A stretch of 64,000 nt of DNA from Muricoccus pecuniae. Lineage in GTDB: Bacteria > Pseudomonadota > Alphaproteobacteria > Acetobacterales > Acetobacteraceae. Under the pieces are notes generated by a model. The model searched no databases. It was not told the origin of the DNA and saw nothing but the letters and a program-made list of their open reading frames with translations. Location: NCBI RefSeq assembly GCF_014199205.1, contig NZ_JACIJD010000005.1:1-64000 (forward strand), in the 5' to 3' direction. Positions 58,228 to 64,000 of the stretch are shown here, in pieces. The position numbers and the translations under genes were made by a program. Positions within the stretch are counted from its first letter, which is position 1. The number at the start of each line of letters is the position of its first letter.

Positions 58228-59433
58228 TTACGCCGCCGCCGGTTTGGGCAGCGGCGCGGGCTCCCGCACGGGGAGGTGGATGAGGGCCGCGAAGACCCCG
58301 GCCGCGACCGAGATGAGCCACATGGCGTCGTAGCTCCCCGTGCGGTCGAAGATCAGGCCCGGCAGCCAGGCGCCGAGGAAGCCCCCGATCTGGTGGCCGA
58401 GGAAGACGAGGCCGAAGATGGTGGCGAGCCAGCGCGTCCCGAAGAGCCGGGCGCAGAGCGCGACGGTCGGCGGCACGGTGGAGAGCCAGAGCACCCCCAT
58501 CAGCGCGGAGAAGACGAGGACGGAGCCGGTGGTCTTCTCGGCGGCGAGGAAGAACACGGCCATGACCAGGGCGCGCAGCGCGTAGATCGCCACCAGCAGC
58601 TCCCGCCGGCGCCAGCGCTGGGTCAGCTCCCCCGCGCCTAGCGAGCCGATGACGTTGAACAGGCCGATCAGCGAGATCGCCCAGGCGCCGACCTGGAGCG
58701 GCAGGTGGCAGAGCGCGACAAAGCCCGGCAGGTGGACGGCCAGGAAGGAGACGTGCAGCCCGCAGACGAAGAAGCCGAAGAAGAGGCACCAGAACATGCG
58801 CGAGCCCAGCGCGCGGGAGAGGGCGGCGCGCGCCGTCTCCTCCGGCTCGGCGCTCGCGGCCTTCGGCGCGGGGCGGCCAGCGAGCGGCAGGGCGAGCGGC
58901 ACCATCAGCAGCGCGGCGCCCGCCATGGCGAGCAGCGCAGCCTGCCAGCCGAAGCCCGAGAGGGCCGCGCCAGAGAGCGGCACGACGAGGAACTGCCCGA
59001 GGGAGGATCCCGCCGTCCCCAGCGCCGCCGCCCGCCCGCGCATGGATTCCGGGAGCTGGCGGGTGAGGGAGGCGACGATCACGGGCATCCCCGCCGCCGA
59101 GACGGCGACGCCCATCACCAGCCCGGCGAAGAAGGTGAAGAGGCCCAGCCCGGGGGAGAGCGCCATGCCCGCGATGCCGGCGGCGTAGAGCAGCGCGCCG
59201 CCGATCACCACCACCCGCCCGCCGAAGCGGTCCGCGAGCTGGCCGACCAGCGGCTGGCTGAAGCCGTTGACGAGGACCTGCACGGCGATGGCGAGGGCGA
59301 AGCCGCTGGCCGACCAGCCCATCGCGGCCGTCATGGGCGCGAGATAGAGGCCGAAGGACTGGCGCAGCCCCATGGCCAGGGCGGCGCAGCCGACGGCGAG
59401 CGTCAGGAGAATGGCGAGTGACCGGCCCTGCAT
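58228..59433 (-). CDS. Major facilitator superfamily transporter
   Basis: A 401-residue, 12-helix MFS carrier. The loop 2-3 signature is GQLADRFGGRVVVIGG, and the loop after helix 4 is LTRQLPESMRGRAAALGTAGSSLGQF. The hydrophilic central loop (about 190-210) is RPAPKAASAEPEETARAALSRALG. The pattern (FGLYLAPMTAAMGWSASGFALAIAVQ) is like monocarboxylate/OFA-type MFS proteins, which carry small organic acids; the substrate is unassigned. It stands alone between the exported hypothetical gene and a small intergenic repeat. Confidence 0.92.
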   Translation of the reverse strand: MQGRSLAILLTLAVGCAALAMGLRQSFGLYLAPMTAAMGWSASGFALAIAVQVLVNGFSQPLVGQLADRFGGRVVVIGGALLYAAGIAGMALSPGLGLFTFFAGLVMGVAVSAAGMPVIVASLTRQLPESMRGRAAALGTAGSSLGQFLVVPLSGAALSGFGWQAALLAMAGAALLMVPLALPLAGRPAPKAASAEPEETARAALSRALGSRMFWCLFFGFFVCGLHVSFLAVHLPGFVALCHLPLQVGAWAISLIGLFNVIGSLGAGELTQRWRRRELLVAIYALRALVMAVFFLAAEKTTGSVLVFSALMGVLWLSTVPPTVALCARLFGTRWLATIFGLVFLGHQIGGFLGAWLPGLIFDRTGSYDAMWLISVAAGVFAALIHLPVREPAPLPKPAAA

Positions 59434-59590
59434 GACGCTCCGCTCCCGTCCCGTTGCCGCTCACGCTAGACCCGGCGCCGGCGGGGGTCCATCGCGGCGC
59501 GTGCGGGGCAGGGGCGCGCGGCCGTTGCCGAGGCCAGTCGTACCCGGCTCAGGCTGCCCGGCTCGGGCCACCCCGATTAGGCGACCCCGA

Positions 59591-60043
59591 TTAGGCAGCC
59601 CCGAGCAGCAGCCCCGCATGCTCCGCCGGCTTTACCTTGCGCCAGATCGCCTCGACCGTGCCCTCGGCCGAGACGAGGAAGGTGCTGCGCTCCATGCCCA
59701 TGTACTTCCGCCCGTACATGGATTTCTCGACCCAGGCGTCATAGGCGGTGGCGAGGGACTGGTCGGCGTCGGACGCCAGGGCGAAGGTCAGGCCGTACTT
59801 CTTCGCGAAGGCGTCCAGCTTCTTCACGGGATCCGGCGAGACGCCGATGACGGTGATCCCGGCCTTCCGCAGCGCCTCCAGGCTCTCCTGCATGCCCTGG
59901 GCCTGGACGGTGCAGCCGGAGGTGTCGGCCTTGGGATAGAAGTAGAGGGCGTAGCGCCTGCCGCGCAGGAGCGCGGCGCTGACGCGGCCGCCCCCCGCCG
60001 CCGGCAGGTCGAATTCCGGCGCCTTGTCCCCCACGGCAATCAT
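59591..60043 (-). CDS. bcp: BCP-type peroxiredoxin lacking the usual resolving cysteine
   Basis: A 150-residue thiol peroxidase reducing H2O2 and organic hydroperoxides. The peroxidatic Cys is in KADTSGCTVQAQGMQ (near residue 44); the family motif normally has a second Cys five residues later, here replaced. No other Cys exists in the protein, so it must work as a 1-Cys enzyme with an external thiol. The frame ends in KPAEHAGLLLGAA, slightly short for BCP. Its ATG overlaps the glnE stop by 4 nt, so it is cotranslated with glnE. Confidence 0.93.
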   Translation of the reverse strand: MIAVGDKAPEFDLPAAGGGRVSAALLRGRRYALYFYPKADTSGCTVQAQGMQESLEALRKAGITVIGVSPDPVKKLDAFAKKYGLTFALASDADQSLATAYDAWVEKSMYGRKYMGMERSTFLVSAEGTVEAIWRKVKPAEHAGLLLGAA

Positions 60044-63021
60044 GCGGCCCCCTTCAGCGGCAGCGGCCCGATGCGTCGCTCGAAGGAGGAGCGCACGCCG
60101 GCCGCGATCCCGCGCATCTGCGCGCGGAGGGCGGGGAGGTCAACGGCCCGGGTGCCGCTTGCGACGCCGAGCCCGTGCAGCACGGCATCCGCGGCGGCGG
60201 GCGGCAGGTCCTCCGTCCTTCCGCGCCCGACCGTCAGGCGCAGGAGGGATTGCAGCGTGCGCCAGAAGCGCTCCGCCCGGATGAGGGAGGCCGCTTCCTC
60301 CTCCTCCAGCAGGCCCGCGCGGGCGAGGTTGGCCAGGGCGTCGCGCGTGGCCGGGGCGAGGATCCGGGGGTGCTCCGCGGCATGGGCGCATTGCAGGGCC
60401 TGGGCGATGAACTCCACCTCCACCAGCCCGCCCGGCATGGCCTTCACGTCCCAGGGCCCGTCGGGGGGCAGGTCGCGCAGCATGCGGGCGCGCATGGACC
60501 GCGCATCCTCGATCGCCCCGGGGCCGGCATGGAGGGCCAGCGCCTCGCGGCAGCACTCGGCGATGCGGCGGCGCAGCGCGGGCGGGCCGGCCACGGGCCG
60601 GGCGCGGGTGAGGGCCATGCGCTCCCAGGTCCAGGCCTGGCCGCCATCCCCGAGCTTGGGGCCGTGATAGCGCTCGAAAGCGGCGATGCTGGCGGCCACG
60701 GGGCCTTTGTTCCCGGAGGGGCGCAGCCGCATGTCCACCTCATAGGGCTTGCCCTCGGCCCCCGGCGCGGTGAGGGCCGCCACGAACTGGGTGGCGAGGC
60801 GGGAGAAATAGGCCGAGGGCGCCAGCGGCTTCGGCCCGTCGCTCTCGGTCGCGTCCTCCGCGTGGTCGTAGATGAGGACTATGTCGAGGTCCGAGCCCGG
60901 CAGCATCTCCCGCCCCCCGAGCTTGCCCATGGCCACCACCGCCATGGCCCCGCCCGGCACCTTGCCGTGGCGGGAGGCGAAGTCCTTCGCGACCTGGGGG
61001 AGAAGGCAGGAGATGGCCGCATCCGCCAGCTCGCTCCGGGCGATGCCGGCGGCATCCACGTCCAGCGAGCCCTCCAGCGCCGCGACATCGATCTCGAACC
61101 GCCCCTCGGTCACGATGCGGCGGACGGATTCGAGCGCCTCCTCGTAGTGCCGCGCCGCGCCGACGAGGGCGGGGAGGGAGGCCGCGGCGGTGCCGCTTCC
61201 CCCCGTGAGCAGCCCCTCCAGCGCGGCGGGGTCGCGGGCGAGATGGTCGGCCAGGGCGGGCGCGGCGCCGAGCACCCCGGCCACGCGGTCCAGCAGCGCC
61301 GGGTTGCGGTGGAAGAGGGAGAGCACCTGAACCCCCGCGGGCAGGCGCTCCAGCAGCGTGTCGAAGCGGGCGAGGGCCGCGTCCGGGTCGCGCTGGCGGG
61401 CGAAGGCGGCGATGAGGGCGGGCATCAGCGCCGTCAGCAGCTCCCGCGCCCGCTCGCTGCGGGTCGCGCGCCGGCTGCCCGCGTGCCAGCCGCGCACGAG
61501 GGCGGAGGCCCCCTCGGGATTGGCGTAGCCGAGGCCGGAGAGGGTCCGCAGCGTGGCGGGATCGTGCTCCGCCCCGGTGAAGACGAGGTTGCCGCCCTCG
61601 AAGCCCTCGCCGCCGGAAAGGCTGAGCGGGGGCGCGGCCTCGAACTGGCGGGAGTACTGGCCCGCCACGCGCCGGAGATGGGCGGTGAGGACGGCGGCGA
61701 AGGATTCGGTGTCCGGATAGCCCATGAATGAGGCGATGCGGGCCAGCCCCTCCGGGTCCTCGGGCAGGCGGTGGGTCTGCCGGTCGGCCACCATCTGGAC
61801 GCGGTGCTCGACGTCGCGGAGGAAAACATAGGCATCGGCCAGATCGGCGGCCGCCCGCCGGTCGATCCGCCCGGCCCCGGCGAGGGCGACGAGGGCGCCG
61901 AGGGTAGTGGGGTCCCGCAGCGCGGGGTCCCGCCCGCCCCAGATGAGCTGGGCGACCTGGGCGGTGAACTCGATCTCGCGTATGCCTCCCCGGCCGAGCT
62001 TCACGTCGTGGCCGGCCACCGCGATCTCGGCCCCCGCGCCGCGCTTGCTCCCGTGGACGGCGTGGATCTGGCGCTTGATCGAATGGATGTCGGCGATCAT
62101 CGCGAAGTCGAGATGGCGCCGCCACACGAAGGGGCGGATCTCCGCCAGGAAGGATTCGCCGAGCACGCGGTCCCCGGCCACGGGGCGCGCCTTCACCATC
62201 GCCGCCCGCTCCCAGTTCTGGCCAAAGCTCTCGTAATAGGCGATGGCGGCAGGGACGGAGACGGCGAGCGGGGTCGCCGCGGGATCGGGGCGGAGGCGCA
62301 GATCGGTTCGGAAGACGTATCCTTCCGCCGTGCGTTCCTCGAGCAGCCGCACGAGGTCGCGCGCCAGGCGGACGAAGACCGACTGCGCGCGGTCGGGGTC
62401 CGTCGCGGCCGTGGGATCGAAGAGGACCATCAGATCGACGTCGGAGGAATAGTTCAGCTCGCGCCCGCCGAGCTTGCCCATGCCGAGGACGACGAGGCCC
62501 GAGCCCTTGCTCGCGGCCTTCGGGTCGCGCTTCGCGGCGTTGGGCATGGCGATGTCGCCGCGCGCGCAGGCCTCCCGCAGGAGATGGGCGCAGGCAAGGT
62601 CGATGCAGGATTCGGCGAGGGTGGAGAGCGCCCCTGTCACCCCGTCGAGCGTCCACTCCCCCGTGAGGTCCGCCGCCGCGACGATGAGCGCCGCCTGCCG
62701 CCGGGCCTGCCGCAGGGCGGCGCCGAGCTGGGCGGAGCTGGCCGAGGGGTCGGCGCGGCCGAGCGGGTCCAGCGCCGCGGCAAAGGCGGCATCCGCGCCG
62801 CGTTCCGAGAGACGCAACAGCGTCGTCGCCTCGCGCAGGGCGAGATCGGCCAGGAAGGGGCTGTGGCCGCCCAGCGCGCCCAGCAGCGCGGCGCCTACGG
62901 GCGAGCCGGCGAAGGCGGCCTCGGCCGCGCCCTTGGTGGTGAAGTCCTCGACCAGCCGCCCCGCGGCGGCCGGATCATAGGGGGTGGGCGGGCGGCGGCG
63001 GGTTGGCTCGGCGTCGGACAT
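60040..63021 (-). CDS. glnE: Bifunctional glutamine synthetase adenylyltransferase/deadenylase
   Basis: A 993-residue GlnE controlling glutamine synthetase by attaching or removing AMP in response to PII. There are two nucleotidyltransferase domains. The N-terminal deadenylase has VVLGMGKLGGRELNYSSDVDLMVLFDP (GxGxxGGxE...DxDL) near 175-205; the C-terminal adenylylase has VVAMGKLGGREMLPGSDLDIVLIYDH near 695-720. GlnD-like helical linkers follow each domain. The length is normal. It is divergent from the AsmA-type gene across only 17 nt and shares a translational junction with bcp. Confidence 0.97.
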   Translation of the reverse strand: MSDAEPTRRRPPTPYDPAAAGRLVEDFTTKGAAEAAFAGSPVGAALLGALGGHSPFLADLALREATTLLRLSERGADAAFAAALDPLGRADPSASSAQLGAALRQARRQAALIVAAADLTGEWTLDGVTGALSTLAESCIDLACAHLLREACARGDIAMPNAAKRDPKAASKGSGLVVLGMGKLGGRELNYSSDVDLMVLFDPTAATDPDRAQSVFVRLARDLVRLLEERTAEGYVFRTDLRLRPDPAATPLAVSVPAAIAYYESFGQNWERAAMVKARPVAGDRVLGESFLAEIRPFVWRRHLDFAMIADIHSIKRQIHAVHGSKRGAGAEIAVAGHDVKLGRGGIREIEFTAQVAQLIWGGRDPALRDPTTLGALVALAGAGRIDRRAAADLADAYVFLRDVEHRVQMVADRQTHRLPEDPEGLARIASFMGYPDTESFAAVLTAHLRRVAGQYSRQFEAAPPLSLSGGEGFEGGNLVFTGAEHDPATLRTLSGLGYANPEGASALVRGWHAGSRRATRSERARELLTALMPALIAAFARQRDPDAALARFDTLLERLPAGVQVLSLFHRNPALLDRVAGVLGAAPALADHLARDPAALEGLLTGGSGTAAASLPALVGAARHYEEALESVRRIVTEGRFEIDVAALEGSLDVDAAGIARSELADAAISCLLPQVAKDFASRHGKVPGGAMAVVAMGKLGGREMLPGSDLDIVLIYDHAEDATESDGPKPLAPSAYFSRLATQFVAALTAPGAEGKPYEVDMRLRPSGNKGPVAASIAAFERYHGPKLGDGGQAWTWERMALTRARPVAGPPALRRRIAECCREALALHAGPGAIEDARSMRARMLRDLPPDGPWDVKAMPGGLVEVEFIAQALQCAHAAEHPRILAPATRDALANLARAGLLEEEEAASLIRAERFWRTLQSLLRLTVGRGRTEDLPPAAADAVLHGLGVASGTRAVDLPALRAQMRGIAAGVRSSFERRIGPLPLKGAA

Positions 63022-63038
63022 GCCGGGAGAGGCAACGC

Positions 63039-64000
63039 GTGAGGCGCCTGCCCGGTCAAGTGGGGCGTCGCCTGGTTCAGGGAGTTTCCTTCCTCCTTCG
63101 CCTCGCCATGCTCCTTTTCCTGCTTGCCGGGGCGGGGCTGGCGGCGCTGGGTTGGCGCCTCGCCCAGGGGCCGATGCCCATTCCCTCCATCCGCGCGGTG
63201 AACGAGGCGGTGGCCGAGCGCCTGACCGGGCTGGCGCCGGGGCTGCGGATCGGGTTCGGCCAGGCCTGGGTGGCCTGGGCCGGGTGGAAGGAGGGCGCGC
63301 CCGAGCCGATCCTCTTGCGGCTGGACGGGCTGCGCGCGGTGGACGGGGCGGGAATCACCCGCGCCTCCCTCACCTCCGTCGAGATGTCGATCGCGGTGCC
63401 GCCGCTGCTGCGCGGCGTGGTGGCGCCGGTGCGCATGTCCCTCCGCGACCCCGTCGCGCTGCTCCGCCGGGACGCGGAGGGGGAGCTCTCCCTCGATCTC
63501 GGCGTCTCCTCCGGCCCGGTCGCCCCCGCCACGGAGGCGGAGGGCACGGGCGACCCCGAGGCGACGAGCGAGGCGCTGGCCCGGCTGCTGCGCCCGGCCG
63601 GGCCGGATTCCCCCCTGACCGCGCTGCGCGAGATCCGCGTCGAGGGCGGCGTGGTGCAGGTGCGGGACGACGCGCTGCGCTTCGCCTGGGCCATCCACCG
63701 CGTCGCCCTTTCCCTTCTCCGCGCGGAGGACGGGACGACCACCATGTCCGGCTCGGGCGGGCTGCGGCTGGCCGGGCAGGAGATCCCCGTTCGCATCGCC
63801 GGCCATGCGGAGGGCGAGCCGCCGGTCGCGGAGGTCTCGATGGAGCTGGACGCGGTCAGCCCCGCCGCCCTGGCCACCGCGCTGGCCTCCCTACGCCCGC
63901 TCTCGCTCCTCGATTCGCAGGTGGACGCCCGGTTCAGCGGCCGCTTCGAGTTCGCGACGGAGACCTTCGCCGGCCGGGCCGAGCTGCGCGCCGCGCCCGG
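63039..64000 (+). CDS. AsmA-like/DUF3971 (YhdP-type) membrane-anchored protein, 5' part
   Basis: An open frame of at least 320 codons runs off the right edge. From the GTG at 63039 it reads RRLPGQVGRRLVQGV, then a membrane helix (FLLRLAMLLFLLAGAGLAALGW), then RLAQGPMPIPSIRAVNEAVAERL, the typical beginning of AsmA/DUF3971 proteins, followed by beta-rich repeats (LRLDGLRAVDGAG, IREIRVEGGVVQVRDD-type). GGGAGAGG lies 6 nt before the GTG, which selects it over the ATG at 63108. Such proteins bridge inner and outer membrane and transport phospholipids. It diverges from glnE. Confidence 0.85.
   Translation, partial: MRRLPGQVGRRLVQGVSFLLRLAMLLFLLAGAGLAALGWRLAQGPMPIPSIRAVNEAVAERLTGLAPGLRIGFGQAWVAWAGWKEGAPEPILLRLDGLRAVDGAGITRASLTSVEMSIAVPPLLRGVVAPVRMSLRDPVALLRRDAEGELSLDLGVSSGPVAPATEAEGTGDPEATSEALARLLRPAGPDSPLTALREIRVEGGVVQVRDDALRFAWAIHRVALSLLRAEDGTTTMSGSGGLRLAGQEIPVRIAGHAEGEPPVAEVSMELDAVSPAALATALASLRPLSLLDSQVDARFSGRFEFATETFAGRAELRAAP

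Noticed and set aside
59555-59590. Short direct repeat CCCCGATTAGGC (two copies)
   Set aside because: Only 12 bp, adjacent copies after the peroxiredoxin stop; too short to assign a function.
60175-63042. Two long + strand frames across glnE
   Set aside because: Antisense to glnE, which has both nucleotidyltransferase signatures; products are Gly/Arg/His low complexity.
1-64000. CRISPR arrays, tRNA and rRNA genes
   Set aside because: No regularly spaced repeat-spacer pattern and no recognisable tRNA or rRNA segment was seen by eye. A short tRNA in a GC-rich gap cannot be fully excluded without a scan.

Overview
The window is a high-GC (about 70%) alphaproteobacterial chromosome segment. Gene content and order (thrS-infC, flhB next to a CckA-type kinase, intracellular PHB depolymerase, Bug-type binding proteins, DUF6468/MotE-type flagellar genes, recA close to alaS) suggest Rhodospirillales, most likely an Acetobacteraceae member such as Roseomonas. 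This is inferred from protein character; no rRNA or tRNA gene was seen.

Layout. 1-0.3 kb: tail of an IS3-type transposase. 0.4-10.6 kb: metabolic genes (VOC protein, PHB depolymerase divergent from a GST, two tandem tricarboxylate-type binding proteins, an NdvA-like exporter, a CBS protein, PurU, a cytochrome c with a sorbosone-type dehydrogenase). 10.8-14.4 kb: thrS, infC (apparently starting at CTG) and an exported beta-carbonic anhydrase. 14.4-17.7 kb: a divergent purine-catabolism cluster (M20 amidohydrolase; FMO-like flavoprotein overlapping hydroxyisourate hydrolase). 17.7-18.8 kb: SRAP protein and CsbD. 18.8-36.6 kb: motility block: flgF-flgG-flgA-flgH leftward, fliL-fliM-DUF6468-motE-cheY-cheZ-AMIN/TPR gene rightward, speD-speE, a small gene-fliO-fliP leftward, then flgB-flgC-fliE-fliQ-fliR-flhB-CckA-like kinase rightward. 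Most of these genes overlap by 1-4 nt and are probably translationally coupled.

36.6-44 kb: recA with a clear LexA box and terminator, an SMP-30 protein followed by a near copy of the recA terminator, an AT-rich accessory islet with one orphan 377-aa gene, a 200-aa ORF carrying only the N-terminal domain of an IS5 transposase, then alaS. 44-47 kb: aldehyde dehydrogenase with DUF779 and an AcoR-like regulator lacking the AAA+ domain, with a perfect 18-bp palindrome between regulator and target. 47-53.3 kb: catalase-like protein with a YdeP-type molybdopterin oxidoreductase, and the ATP-grasp/alpha-E pair. 53.5-53.7 kb: a second LexA-type box immediately upstream of a 43-codon membrane ORF, the most intriguing feature here. 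53.7-64 kb: AlkA, an OmpR/EnvZ-type pair, DUF6065, a secreted protein, an MFS carrier, a BCP peroxiredoxin, glnE, and an AsmA/DUF3971-type gene running off the right edge.

The best candidates for something new are the LexA-box small membrane ORF (53520-53690), the orphan AT-rich gene (39331-40464), the FMO-like putative urate hydroxylase (15924-17363), the AMIN/TPR protein in the flagellar operon (25981-28776), and two probable CTG starts (infC, fliP).
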